NCBI GenBank assembly: GCA_032690845.1 | Contig: CM064417.1 | Coordinates: 10,880,501-10,944,500 of the forward strand | Source: Eleusine coracana subsp. coracana | Lineage: Eukaryota; Streptophyta; Magnoliopsida; Poales; Poaceae | Length of the DNA stretch: 64,000 nt | Reading direction: 5' to 3' | Shown: positions 45,846 to 57,649 of the stretch, piece by piece | Layout of the letters: each line of letters begins with the position of its first letter | How positions within the stretch are numbered: position 1 is the first letter of the stretch | Notes under the pieces: model-generated | The model's input: the letters and a program-made list of their open reading frames with translations, nothing else | What the model was told of the DNA's origin: nothing | The model's database searches: none | Position numbers and translations under genes: made by a program

Positions 45846-47955
45846 GCCATAGTGTATTATGGCTTTTCATATATGGAAACCAGAATCACTTTTTTTCTTA
45901 ATATAAAAAATATGGATCACGTTTCTATGACTTGTTTTTCTTAATTTGGACAAAAAAAGAAATTAAATTAGTAGCAGGAAAGCCAACCGTAAGAGGGAGA
46001 TTAGGGTGGGTGTGGCGTGGGGATTGGATTTTCTTTTCTTTTTCTATTAATCTGAATTTGTTAAAATTATGTCCTAAACAAAAAAGGAAATTAAATTGTA
46101 GTAAAAAGCCAACTGTAAGAGGGAGATTAGGGTGGGTGTGGCGTGAGGATTGGATTTTCTTTTTTTTTCTATTAATCCAAATTTTTTAAAATTATGTCCC
46201 AAACAAAAAAGGAAATTAAATTATAGTAAAAAAGCCAATCGGAAGAGAGAGATTGGCGTGGGTGGGGCGTGGTACATTCATTGATGTCAAAGGATAAACA
46301 TGGTTGCACCAGCATCATATCTGCTTTAGCTCTACATTCTCACTGCAAGCCGTATCTATCTGATATCATCAACATGTCGATGCATGTCTATCGCAATGCA
46401 CCAACTGAAGGTGTTCATGAATGTGTAGTGTAGGCTCATGGCTTGTCACCTGCATGACATCAACATGTCCATGTATGTCTATTGCAATGCATGATGAATG
46501 TGTAGTGTCGGCTCATGGGCTTGACATCTGCATGATGGACATTTGTTATACCACATATCACTTATAAGAAAAAAAAAGAATACATGTTATATTTTTTTAG
46601 GATTATACTTTGTATAAAATTGGAATAATTCTACTTTGATGATAAGAATTGAAAGCAACACTCATATATGTATACAATCCATATGAGAATATTCTTAGGA
46701 CGCCAATCTTTTAGTGTATTATGGCTTTTCATATATGGAAACCAGAATCACTTTTTTTCTTAATATAAAAAATATGGATCACGTTTCTATGACTTTTTTT
46801 CTTAATTTGGACAAAAAAGAAATTAGATTAGTGGCAGGAAAGCCAACCGTAAGAGGGAGATTAGGGTGGGTGTGGCGTGGGGATTGGATTTTCTTTTCTT
46901 TTCCTATTAATCTGAATTTGTTAAAATTATGTCCTAAACAAAAAAGAAAATTAAATTGTAGTAAAAAGTCAACCGTAAGAGGGAGATTAGGGTGGGTGTG
47001 ACGTGGGGATTGGATTTTCTTTTCTTTTTCTATTAATCCAATTTTTTTAAAATTATGTCCCAAACAAAAAAGGAAATTAAATTATAGTAAAAAAATCAAT
47101 GGGAAGAGAGAGATTGGCGTGGGTGGGGCGTGGTACATTCATTGATGTCAAAGGATAAACATGGTTGCACCAGGATCATATCTGCTTTAGCTCTTCTACA
47201 TTCTCACTGCAAGCCGTATCTATCTGATATCATCAACATGTCGATGCATGTCTATCGCAATGCACCAACAACTGAAGGTGTTCATGAATATGTAGTGTAG
47301 GCTCATGGCTTGTCACCTACATGACATCAACATGTCCATGTATGTCTATTGCAATGCATGATGAATGTGAAGTGTAGGCTCATAGGCTTGACATCTGCAT
47401 GATGGACATATGTTATACCATGTATCACTTATAAGAAAAAATAATACATGTTATATTTTTTTAGGATTATACTTTGTATATAATTGGAATAATTCTACTT
47501 TGATGATAAGGATTGAAAGTAACACTCATATATGTATATAATCCATATGAGAATATTTTTAGGACGCCAATCTTTTAGTGTATTATGGCTTTTCATATAT
47601 GAAAACTAGAATCATTTTTTTCTTAATATAAAAAATATGGATCACGTTTCTATGAGTTTTTTTCTTAATTTGGACCAAAAAAAAATTAAATTAGTAGCAG
47701 AAAAGCCAACCGTAAGAGGGAGATTAGGTGGGTGTGGCGTGGGGATTGGATTTTCTTTTCTTTTTCTATTAATATGAATTTGTTAAAATTATGTCCCAAA
47801 CAAAAAAGGAAATTAAATTGCAGTAAAAAGCCAACCGTAAGAGGGAGATTAGGGTGGGTGTGGTGTGGGATTGGATTTTCTTTTCTTTTTCTATTAATCC
47901 GAATTTTTTAAAATTATATCCCAAACAAAAAAGAAAATTAAATTATAGTAAAAAA
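45846..47955. repeat. Higher-order repeat copy II (2,110 bp), and start of copy III
   Basis: Offset exactly 2,110 from copy I. From about 43930 to 46125 against 46040 to 48235 I noticed only two differences (A45566/C47676 and C45835/A47945). A third, partial copy starts at 47956 and stops matching near 48235, in a Q unit. Confidence 0.9.
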
Positions 47956-48420
47956 GCCATAGTGTATTATGGCTTTTCATATATGGAAACCAGAATCACT
48001 TTTTTTCTTAATATAAAAAATATGGATCACGTTTCTATGACTTGTTTTTCTTAATTTGGACAAAAAAAGAAATTAAATTAGTAGCAGGAAAGCCAACCGT
48101 AAGAGGGAGATTAGGGTGGGTGTGGCGTGGGGATTGGATTTTCTTTTCTTTTTCTATTAATCTGAATTTGTTAAAATTATGTCCTAAACAAAAAAGGAAA
48201 TTAAATTGTAGTAAAAAGCCAACTGTAAGAGGGAGATTGGGGTGGGTGTGGCGTGGGAATTAGATTTTCTTTTTTTTTTGTATTAATCCAAATTTTTTAA
48301 AATTATGTCCCAAACAAAAAAGAAAATTAAATTGTAGTAAAAAAGCCAATAGGAAGAGAGAGATCGGCGTGGGTGGGGCATGGGAGATTATTATTTTTCT
48401 TTTTCTATTAATCTGAATTT

Positions 48421-50725
48421 GTCAAATAATAAATAATTTTATTTATTTGTAAATTGAAGTTGAATATGAACTTTTTTTTGGCCCTTCATCTAGACCGTCT
48501 AGTCTTCATAAAATTCAACGGCTTATCTTTTTTTCTTTTTTTAGATTAACGTGATAATTTCGTGATCTTGAGAACAAACGTGATGATTTTTTTTTCTCTT
48601 CAAATAAGAAGATAATAATAGATATCTTCAAGGTATTTGATTCAAGGTAGCACTTGTTTACAGGCTGATTCCGCCGTCACTTTGTCTGTACGCAAATTGC
48701 TTATGAAGACGAATCCTGCGGCCGCTAGTTGCAATGGACGCGGAGGGAGACAAAATCGAACGAGGTCGAATTACTGATTGAGATGGTTCTCACGGGGAGA
48801 CAAATCGCACCCGGCAGTCACGAAATCGACCGCTTGTACGCGCAAAGCCTCGGCGCTACAAGGATGCGCATAGACATAGACCATAGAGGCGGACAGCAGA
48901 CCGATTCGGATCGGCAGCGCCAAGAGGATGTCAACAGCGGCAGCGGTGCCATCCCTGCTGAGGCGTAGGTGCATTGTGTTTTTGTCTGATGGATAATGTT
49001 TTTCGATGATAAAGAGTAATCACACGGTGGTGTCATGCGGTGGCATTAGATGTAAATAACTGTTTTGCCTAGTTAATTATATAATTATATCCTTATGAAT
49101 GAACGGTTAGATCAAGTTTATACTACTTTTTAAGATTTAAAGTAGTATTCCACCGTAATGAGAATCTTCTTACCTCATTTTCGTCCCTCGGAAGAAAGCG
49201 TAGCTCCGGAAGATGGTGCCGTATAAGAGAGAGTAGCTATATGGATTGACCAGTACGATACGTTTTAGTCCACTGTAGTTAATGGTGATAGATAGGACGA
49301 TTCACAATAGTAACGTGGATGGATCGTCCATCCTTTGTCGCCGTGACGAGGCTGCGCGGCAGCTCCGCATGTTGGCCACGGCACCAGAGTGAGGTACACG
49401 AGCTACCTAACTAGTCGAAGAATGGGGACGGACTTCCGAAAGACTGGCCGGCCGAAGGCCAGTCATGATCAGGAGGAGATGGATACGGAAAGCAGCTTGA
49501 GGAGGTGGACAAGTTTGAGCCGGCGGCGGCGGCGTGGCCGGGCACGTACGGGCGCTGGTACAACTACTTACTATAACCGCTCTCCTCTCAACGTCTGCCG
49601 AGCTGTGGATCTGCGATGTTCTGTACGTATGTGGCTCATCTCTGTACCCGTCTTCCTGGGCTCCTGGCCTACATGTACAGTACATATAGAGATCGATCGG
49701 GGACAGAGGACGGAGAATAGTAGTCACCGCAGTAGTACCTGCCCAGTTTAATGCGCGAGAAATTAAACACTGTCTCGGGCCTTTCATCTCAGCAGGGCAC
49801 GACCGGTGGGTGACCCAGCTCCGGCGACGACCGTTCGTCTCGTCGTCGGTCGCAGTAAACAGACGCTTTTCAAAGAAAAAGCACGCGCGCAAGACCCGGT
49901 GGCGTCACCCACCTACGTAACGTGCTATAGGAAAGTGCCGCATTGCTTCTCCGCCGGAAGTAACGAGGGTCCCCCTCCCCGTTTCACCGGTGCAGTCTGA
50001 CCGTTCAGGCGTTCAAGGAATCCGCTCGGAAGCAAGGGGAAAAGCGCTAAAATCTTGTAGTTGCGCCGCTGGACGCGACGTCCGTCCGTCCGCCGGTCTA
50101 TCTCGGGATCTATGATGATTGCGCGGGACCCGACCGGATCGATCCATCCGTCGACGGAAGCAGCAGCCGGGAACTTTCTGTGCAGGGGACAGCGACCGGA
50201 CTAGTAGTAGGCCGCTCTGCCGTCCGTGGAGCGTGTGTGAACAACCCGGCGGGTGTCCGATCCCCAGCTAGTTGCGTCACATTGGCTCTAGCAGAACAGT
50301 GTATTATTAGCGACTGACGACGACACTGACTAGGCCAGTGGAGATGACAAGAGGTATTGTGTCCATCCTCCCTAGCTGCCTTATCATTTTGATTCGCGCA
50401 CATTTTTTTTTTCAATCAAGTTTTGACTGTAAAGTTAGGTATATTTCTCATATAGCTTCGCTCCACCGATGGTTAAAGGTGAATGTTTGTCAGTGTTTAT
50501 ATGTACGTGCATACACACGTCTCCTATATATTCTACCGTACTTCTAAAACAGTGGGTCAATATATGTATGTGTTAGACAGTACAATTTGGTATGTTCCGA
50601 GTTCGTGTTTATTTCCGAATGTTGATTGCCACACGCACGCGCGCCACATCCGTAGCAGCAGCCCCACATGTATGGTTATATACTAGCTCCTCAACGAAAA
50701 CCTGGCCGTGCACGTGCGTAACAAA
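48421..50725. other. Intergenic; AT-rich, then GC-mixed without a supported gene
   Basis: 48421-48660 is AT-rich. Around 49485-49580 a short frame (KQLEEVDKFEPAAAAWPG then a stop) after an AG could be an orphan last exon, but it resembles nothing I can name and has no partner exons. 49790-50330 is GC-mixed. 50340-50720 is AT-rich again. Confidence 0.4.
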
Positions 50726-51563
50726 CACTACTATAATTCGGATCTATAATGACAAACGCAATTGTAATATCAGTGGTGGGTATTTTCAAAACCGTCATTA
50801 TTTTGGGTGAATCGATGATGTCTGCTACTAAACTATAAAAATAGTGGCAGTCACCTTGTGTGTACTACTAAAAGGAAAAAAATAATGACGGACAATACAG
50901 TAAAATATTTTAGTGACGGGCACTGATGAAGTCATTTTTCTGTCACTAAATTTGAGTCATCCGCAACCGTTAGATAAAAAATAAACAGGCTAGATTCACT
51001 CTACCTCCTAACCCTATAATATAAAAGCACTTCTTCCTCCCCACCACAGCCGCCACCCCTCTTTACTCTCCATCTCTCTCTCTCTTCTCTCATGTAGATC
51101 CACCTCCATACGGCGGCCGGCAACACCCTCTCTCCTCGCGGCAGCCGGTGATCCCTCCCCCTCCCTCCCACGGCGGCCAGCGGCACCCTCTCTCCCCATG
51201 GCGAATGGTGACCCCCCCCCCCTCTCTCTCTCTCCCCGCGGTGGCCGGCGACCTCCTCCCTCCCCGCGGTAGCTCAACGGCGGGGATCTGAGCCCCGCTC
51301 CGTATCTGAGGAGCCCTCAACGGCGAATGATGACCCCCCCCCCCTCCCCGCGGCAACCGTTTTCTTTTTTTTTTAAGTGCAAAATAGTAGTGGGCAAAAA
51401 ATCGTCACTACATTTTGATCTCCGTAGTGACAGATGCTTAGTGACGGGTAAAAAACCGTCACTACGTTTTGATCTCCATAGTGACAGATGCTTAGTGGCG
51501 GAATTCGGTTCCGCCACTAAGCCTCTTTTTGGCTCGTCGCTATAGAGTCTTTTTGTAGTAGTG
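50726..51563. mobile_element. Short non-autonomous CACTA element
   Basis: Begins CACTACTATAATTCGG and ends in the complement of CACTACTACAAAAAG. A 3-bp AAA lies on both sides (50723-50725 and 51564-51566), the target duplication size of CACTA elements. Subterminal repeats (AGTGACGG, CCGTCACTA, TAGTGACAGATGCTTAG twice) are of the kind bound by CACTA transposases. The CT-rich middle (51020-51350) has only compositional open frames and no transposase. Confidence 0.85.
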
Positions 51564-51566
51564 AAA

Positions 51567-52473
51567 CTACACACACAGAAGGTGAAACAATCCACATAAA
51601 CGAGGGGCTGTAGCGTGCTGCATAGAATTTTCTGGTGCACTGGATAATAAACATGTGGTGCATTGGATGATGAGCGTTTGGACGAGCAAGCCCATCCATC
51701 TCTGCTTGCGTTAACGAATTAGTAGTTGGGAACCTGCTCTCGGATGCAACTAATATATACTAACAATATATAGCAAGTTGTTGCTTATATGCATGTATCG
51801 CGTTTGCCAAACATGACATAGTTCTAAGCTCCGTGCAAATAATAAATAGCAACTAATATATATACTATAACAATAGCAACTAATCCATAGAAAAACATTG
51901 GAATTCTAAGCTCCGTCGCCCGTCTCACTCGGATGGATCCAAGGTGTTGTTCAAAAAGATTAAGGTTTAGTATTTCTTTAGCGACTGACCCTCTTTTCTT
52001 CTTTCCTCCTTGATTAGTACTCCTTCCAACGGCTGGTGGTAATTTCTTTCGGCGGCAGCCAAACCAAATTGACCGTAGAATCTCGGTCGCTTATCATGGC
52101 CTGCTCAACCCGTTTTTCTCACTCTAAACCTGCACGTGCGTTCTCTGTCCACATCCTGGCTAAGCTAGATCTTCTAGCCACCAGACTGCCTTTTAGCATC
52201 CATCTATCACTATATATACGCATCCAACCCACTCCACTCGTGCTACTACCATCTCAAAAATATCGATCTCTACTAGCGGTACTGATCCTCCGCCGCCTTT
52301 CTACTGGAGACAGATACCGAGCAACAAACCGTGAACTACTGAGAGGATTTGTAATCAAACTCATATGTAAACCTCCGAGAGTAATCTAGAGTCGTGTTGA
52401 GAATAACATACTAGGTAGATCGTTATCAAACATCTATTTGAGACAGCAGCAGCAGCAGAAGTGGATTGATCCC
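51567..52473 (+). promoter_or_regulatory. Upstream region, promoter and leader of the bHLH gene
   Basis: A TATATATA box at 52211-52218 lies about 260 bp before the start codon, predicting transcription from about 52243. The resulting leader of about 230 bases contains a single upstream ATG, at 52365, followed immediately by TAA. A (CAG)n stretch at 52445-52457 precedes the start codon. Confidence 0.55.
52365..52370 (+). promoter_or_regulatory. Start-stop upstream ORF (ATG TAA)
   Basis: The only ATG between the predicted start of transcription and the main ATG is followed directly by a stop codon. Such minimal uORFs can stall ribosomes and lower translation of the main frame. The claim depends on the transcript starting upstream of 52365. 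Confidence 0.5.
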
Positions 52474-54994
52474 ATGGATAACAGCTGGTTCCATGGCGGC
52501 TACACCACGGTCAACACCACCGTCGGTAACAACGGTTTCATGTGCGGCTACGCTGCCAGGTACCACGACGACTTATTAACATGTTCGCATATGATTGCCC
52601 ATAGTTGAGTGTTCTTGTTTCTAGCTTGCTGATCTCTGTTACTTTATTTTCGAACACGCAGCTGCGCCCCTGCTGAGTTGCAGCACAAGGAAGACGAGGA
52701 GGAGCTGCTCATGAGCTCACAGATTCAGCACCACTTGAACCAGGTAATAAGCGTACCTCAGTGTGAGATCAGTTGATTGAACTATGCAATCGTACTGGAA
52801 ATACAGATATGTGAATGCATGTATTAGTATCAATCAGAGAATGGAGTAAGTAATTTTCGATCGTTAACTAGTATATGGTACATGCAGATCAGCATGCACA
52901 TGAACATGGAGGACGAGGTAGCAGCCTATGAGGGAGCCCTGGCCCTGGACATACAGCAGCACCCAATGGTGGACGGCCTCCTCGATCCGCACCACGCTAC
53001 CAGCAGCTTCCCCTCCTCGTCGTCCTCCTCCCTCTCCCTACGCTCCGCCTCCCTCTCCTGCAGCCCGGAGAGCTCTGCGCAAATCTTCGGCGGCGGCCCG
53101 CCGGCGACGGCGATGACCGCCATAGGCCAGCAGTATCCCGAGGTCTCCTCGCACGTTCCGTTACCAGTACCACCCGCTGTTCCCTACACCACCAACGTTC
53201 ACGTGCCAACGCCCCCTTTATCATCAATGGCGGGGGATCAGTTATTACCGGCCGCGAAGAAGGCCGGCGCGTTCAAGAGCTTCGCGCGGCACATGGGCCC
53301 GAGGAGGCAGCCGAAGCCCGGCGCGTGCGGGCAGAGGATGTTCAAGACGGCCTTGTCCGTGCTGTCCAAGATGCACGTGGCCGCGTCCGCAAGGTACACC
53401 CAGCAGCACCAGCAGCAGTACTACTACAACCAGCAGGCGTCTGCTGCCGAGGCGGCGGCGGCGGCGCCGTCGGTGAACCAGCTGCAGCACATGATCTCCG
53501 AGCGCAAGCGGCGCGAGAAGCTCAACGACAGCTTCCACGCACTCAAGACCGTCCTGCCGCCTGGCGCCAAAGTACGTTTATGATTTCTCTGTTATGCGTG
53601 CCGATTATTTATCGACTCTACTAGTAGATGTTTGTATTAATCATCAGCTGCTCCTGATCACGAATCTGACCGTTTAATTTGCTTCTCCTTTTCTCATCAC
53701 AGAAGGACAAGACGTCGATACTGATCAGGGCACGGGAGTACATAAGATCTCTGGAGTCCAGGGCGTCGGAGCTCGAGGAGAAGAACAAGTCGCTCGAGTC
53801 ACGGCTGATCCAGCGCGGCAGCAGCGGTGACAACGCCCGCAAACACGCCGGCGGCGACCGAGACAACTCCGGCGGCGACAAGGTGCAGATCGAGATAACC
53901 CGAGCGGCGAAGGAGGAGGAGTACTACTGGGCGGCGATGGAGCCGCGCGACCTCTGCACGCTCAAGATCGTGCTCCGCTCGCGGTGCAACATGACGGACG
54001 TGGTGCTCCGGACGCTGCAATGCCTCAAAGATCAGGTGGGGGGTGACGTCAGCCTGGTGTCCATGAACACAAGCGCCGAGCCTCAAACGAATTCTTCTCC
54101 ACGGGGAGCTGTCTTGACGATGCAAGTCAAGGTACTGTTTCTACGCATTGATAGATCAGTTAGTTTTACATCCACTGTCTAGTTAGTAGTAAGAGCTAAC
54201 GGTTAATCGCTCTTCTGATGTCACAACAAATAATTAATGAAGTAAATAAACACCAAAACCGCCTCCATGCAGCTAACCTTTGTTCACCATAAATGTCTAT
54301 TAGCTAACGGTTATAAATCGCTCTTGTGAAGTAAGCTAGAGTATCTACCTAGGTGAAGAGTGAAGTAACCTAGCATTAGTAAGTACTAATAGTAAGGTCA
54401 GACTTCAGATGGAATCTCTTGCATTGACAGAGACTGAGAGGGACGTATGCATACGCATCGATCCTCAGTTTCAGCAAAGATTCTTTGAAAAGTAAAACCT
54501 TTTGAAATCACCATATAGACGAGTCCAACAACCCTTGCTGTTCACTTGCTAGGGGGGAGATCTTTAGTTTAAACAAGCTTGTCGCACGCACCTGGCACTT
54601 CCTTACGTGTGGCTTGCCAAATTTCATCCAATATGTCAAATATAATGTTAATTACCAGCCGTATTTGGACTAGTGATCAATGCCAGACAAAAATGCTTCT
54701 ATTTTTCTTTGAGGTGGACACAATGAACACTAAACGAGGGCGACAGCTCGATCTGAATGTTGATTTATAGTATTATATTATAGGTGCTTCAAATATCGTT
54801 CGTTATAAGCAACGACAACCAAGCAACAACGAGTTCTCATGTCGCTTTTTTTTTAACTCATGTCGCAGTCGTCGTTGCTTGTTGGCGCCCAGTGGGAGGA
54901 GCAGGCGGTCAAGGACGCCGTGGCCAAGGTCGTTGCCGATGCGCTGATCTTGCCATCGTCATCCACAGCGGCAGAGGCGGCTCAGCGTCAGTAA
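52474..54994 (+). CDS. bHLH transcription factor, bHLH041-like
   Basis: Exons 52474-52559, 52662-52743, 52888-53571, 53703-54131 and 54869-54994, all with GT-AG introns and a constant frame, total 469 codons (468 residues plus TAA). The N-terminal half is Ser-, Pro- and Gln-rich. A conserved block KSFARHMGPRRQPKPG lies at about residues 186-202. The bHLH domain starts at residue 257 with HMISERKRREKLNDSF; His257, Glu261 and Arg265 form the H-E-R set that reads CANNTG E-boxes, especially G-boxes. The second helix (KDKTSILIRAREYIRSLE) crosses the exon 3/4 junction and runs into a Leu/Glu coiled coil. A C-terminal ACT-like region follows (LCTLKIVLRSRCNMTDVVLRTL) and is completed by the last exon. 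The layout fits the bHLH041-like group of plant bHLH proteins. Nuclear; targets unknown. Confidence 0.9.
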
Positions 54995-55972
54995 TCGAAG
55001 CGCGCACCCTCCTTCGGCGACGGTTCTGCTGCCGCAAGAGACAGACGCTACTAACTGAGCAGGCACGTCCGTACTTTGACCACACACCAACAACCCAGTC
55101 CATGGATGTGGCTGGCAGTACATCGGTAGAGGAAATATTTTTACGTCAAGATTGCTGTTCATCCAAGCGGAAGTGTCAACGACGGGGACAATTCCAATTC
55201 CACAAAACCGACGTTCACACATGACATGTACACAGATGATTGGCATGAACCACGGGTCCGGTCCAAGCAGGAAATGTGCACAGCTAGCCGGCCATAGTAG
55301 ACACAGGCACTTCTATCTAGGATTAACCATCACGTATATAACCGCCAACCTAGGATTTTTCGTTGGACCTTTTTGGTTAAGAGGGGAGTGTACTGTATAA
55401 CCTTGCTTACTATTATGTGGTAACTATCGGTCGGTCTGCCCCTCTATGTACGATACGTAGGTCTTGTTATTATCATATAAATACTAATAAAGATAATTAA
55501 TCATGTATTTTTAACCAAGTTTTAAAGTTTCAGGAAATTTCTTATTAACCATTGAAAAAAGTTCAACTCCTGACCATCAAAGTTTATCTTTCAGTGTCTT
55601 GGCATCGAATGGATGACCATGCGATATAGGATTTGTTTTTAAATTTGCGCCACTTTTGTGCGCCACATGTTGTAATCAGGGTGACTTTGAGGCTGTATGC
55701 ATACATGTAAAAGACCGAAACTTTATTCCATTATCTAAAAATCAAAGCTTATCTTTCTTTCATTTGTAGCCATCAATCCATTTCCTTCTGTCATGTGCCT
55801 CTCCCATACGACCTCAACTTGTGACTATTTTGTGTTGGCTCCTTAGCTTCCTGACGCTGACGGGTAAGTGCACCGCCCCTAGCCGAAAAGAAACCAGCAA
55901 GTAGTGCAGTGGGCTCAATCACCAGATAGCCGGAGTCCATCTAGCATGTGCGCTTTTCACAGTCTTCAGTTC
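54995..55972. other. 3' UTR of the bHLH gene and intergenic DNA
   Basis: Starts with the probable 3' UTR. No coding or mobile signature that I can support. Confidence 0.45.
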
Positions 55973-55975
55973 TAA

Positions 55976-56323
55976 CGTCTCATTTGGAACGTAGGATTCC
56001 AAAAACAACACAAGAATATAAAAAACACAAGCATTGAGTTCCGTTCATTGCAATCCTACAATAATTAAAAAGAAAGAAAAATTTCCTAGTAGCAAGCGTT
56101 TGATAGCAACAAAAAAAAAAGTTTGAACAGAGAGATAGACTGGTAATAATTTTACAAGAGGTTGGACCTCTTACTTATTTTCCTCCGAAACTTGAATGAA
56201 AAAAGCATCTCATAGGAATTCTGAAGTATTCAATCCTGCATTCAGAAGGTTTACACAAGAAATTTTCTGTAGGGGTTGAATCCTAGACAGATTCTACATT
56301 TTTCCTCAATTCCAAAGGAGACC
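55976..56323. mobile_element. Tourist-like MITE (PIF/Harbinger type)
   Basis: A 348-bp AT-rich element, starting CGTCTCATTTGGAACGTAGG and ending with the complement of GGTCTCCTTTGGAATTGAGG. The 3-bp TAA stands on both sides (55973-55975, 56324-56326), the target preference of PIF/Harbinger elements. Non-coding. Confidence 0.75.
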
Positions 56324-56884
56324 TAAATTCTCTGCAGATCCGGCCAACTGTTTTGGTTGCCCCCTGTTTCATTCTGTAACTTGGCTCTGCGCAGCTATTT
56401 TTTTCAAGGGCTGTGCATGCAGCTATGATGGCTGCCGCTATTGTAGGCAAGAACACTTGACTCGTTGTAACAAAACTGATGGTACAGCCACATTGATGCT
56501 CGTGTTTATTTTGCCTTGGACATTAACCTTGCGAATGTCAACCATATGGTCACGTGTGTTGATCCATAAATCCTCTTGTTTCTTGTTAAAACCACAAAAT
56601 ATTGCTCTCATTGGCTTGTTTTTTTTAACAAAAAATATACATTCATGTTGTCCAAACTTGTGCCGAATGGAATTTGTGTTTTTGAAAAATAATGGATGTT
56701 GAAATTGATTTGCTATCCACTCAAATGGCTGATAAGAAACTTTAATAAGAAAAATACAAAAAGGAGCAAATAATATATTTCTCATTTCATTTAATACCGC
56801 AAACCCATGAATTGAATGGTACTGGCTACAAAGGAAACAAATATAAGGTTAGTGGCTAATAAGAAAGGAACTTATTAATTTTTA
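56324..56884. other. AT-rich intergenic DNA
   Basis: A minus-strand frame at 56438-56785 is open but AT-rich, has no recognisable motif and no splice context; I do not call it a gene. Confidence 0.4.
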
Positions 56885-57031
56885 GCTGACTGAAAGTTTG
56901 GTTAACTTTCAATCACCATTTTAAGCCATCGGATAGATCCAACGGTTTATAATTATTATATGGATAATACTATAAAAGAAAATTCAAAACACAAAGTAAC
57001 TAATCATTGATTGATGAAAACTTTCAGTCAA
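56885..57031. mobile_element. Small MITE with 12-bp inverted ends
   Basis: GACTGAAAGTTT near the left end and AAACTTTCAGTC near the right end are exact complements; TTA stands outside both (56882-56884, 57032-57034). The middle (ATCGGATAGATCCAACGGTT) is non-coding. Confidence 0.6.
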
Positions 57032-57325
57032 TTAAAGGTTAGGAAATATGAATAAGAAAATTCAACCTTTTCTAGTGATTGATAAGGAATTTTCTCTAAA
57101 ATTTGTCTCTTTACACAACATGGACAAAAAAAAGAAATGAAAAGGAGCCGGCATATAGCTGGCCGGAGCATGCACAATTCTAGGTATACAGTATACTCCA
57201 TACCTGGGAGCATTTAGTATATTATGTTTGTTGATGTGTATCGACTTTAGACTTTGGAATCCATCTGATGCATAAAAGAGGACTTTCCGAATTAGTCACT
57301 ATCTAAGTGGTCGGAAAAAATTGTA

Positions 57326-57427
57326 CACCCTCCGTTTCCTAATTATTCTTGTTGTTCTAACTGGTGGTTTGAATTAGAAGTAACTGGGGACTGTTCTCTG
57401 AATGTGATCATTTCAAAATTAGAGGAG
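57326..57427. mobile_element. Short Stowaway-like MITE
   Basis: TA-CACCCTCCGTTTCCTAATT at the left and TTTCAAAATTAGAGGAG-TA at the right are roughly complementary in Stowaway style. 102 bp, non-coding. Confidence 0.6.
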
Positions 57428-57559
57428 TACAAGCTAAGGAGAGAGCGCTACCACCCAGATTTTGATCTTTGGGATGCAATCAAGCAACCAATGAATATGA
57501 ATGCACGGTCAAATGTCTTGTTTCTAGCTATTTCTTAAATAAAGTTATACATGCAGAAA

Positions 57560-57561
<2 letters not shown>

Positions 57562-57648
<87 letters not shown>
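57562..57648. repeat. (CT)n microsatellite, about 43 units
   Basis: An uninterrupted CT tract of about 86 bp. It forces open Ser-Leu and Arg-Glu frames on the two strands; these are not genes. Confidence 0.98.

Positions 57649-57649
<1 letters not shown>

Larger units (their letters stand above)
42894..48420. repeat. Nested tandem-repeat array with 2,110-bp higher-order unit
   Basis: Two kinds of unit alternate. The P unit (about 570 bp, starting TACATTCATTGATGTCA) occurs at 42894, 44163, 45024, 46273 and 47134; it is itself built of two related halves (ATCAACATGTC...GAATGTGTAGTGTAGGCTCATGG). The Q unit (126 bp; CCAACCGTAAGAGGGAG ... CAAACAAAAAAGGAAATTAAA) occurs in runs of two between P units. 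P-to-P spacing alternates 1,269, 861, 1,249, 861, so the higher-order period is 2,110 bp. Frames open through the Q units exist because 126 is divisible by three; they lack coding signatures. I do not recognise the family. Confidence 0.9.

Noticed and set aside
43508..48263. Repeated open frames of 66-117 residues encoding KPTVRGRLGWV and CPKQKRKLNCSKK
   Set aside because: They arise because the 126-bp Q unit is divisible by three and lacks a stop in one frame. No start context, no family, and the minus strand is equally open.
42894..48420. CRISPR-like or centromeric array
   Set aside because: Units are long and related to each other, with no short repeat-unique spacer pattern; and the array is too short and too close to genes for a centromere.
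49389..49640. Orphan exon ending in WPGTYGRWYNYLL
   Set aside because: Only a short frame after an AG dinucleotide; no partner exon or family could be identified.
51001..51356. Gly/Arg-rich minus-strand frames
   Set aside because: CT-rich core of the other CACTA element; compositional.
56438..56785. A 115-codon minus-strand gene
   Set aside because: AT-rich, no motif, no supported splice or start context; likely chance.
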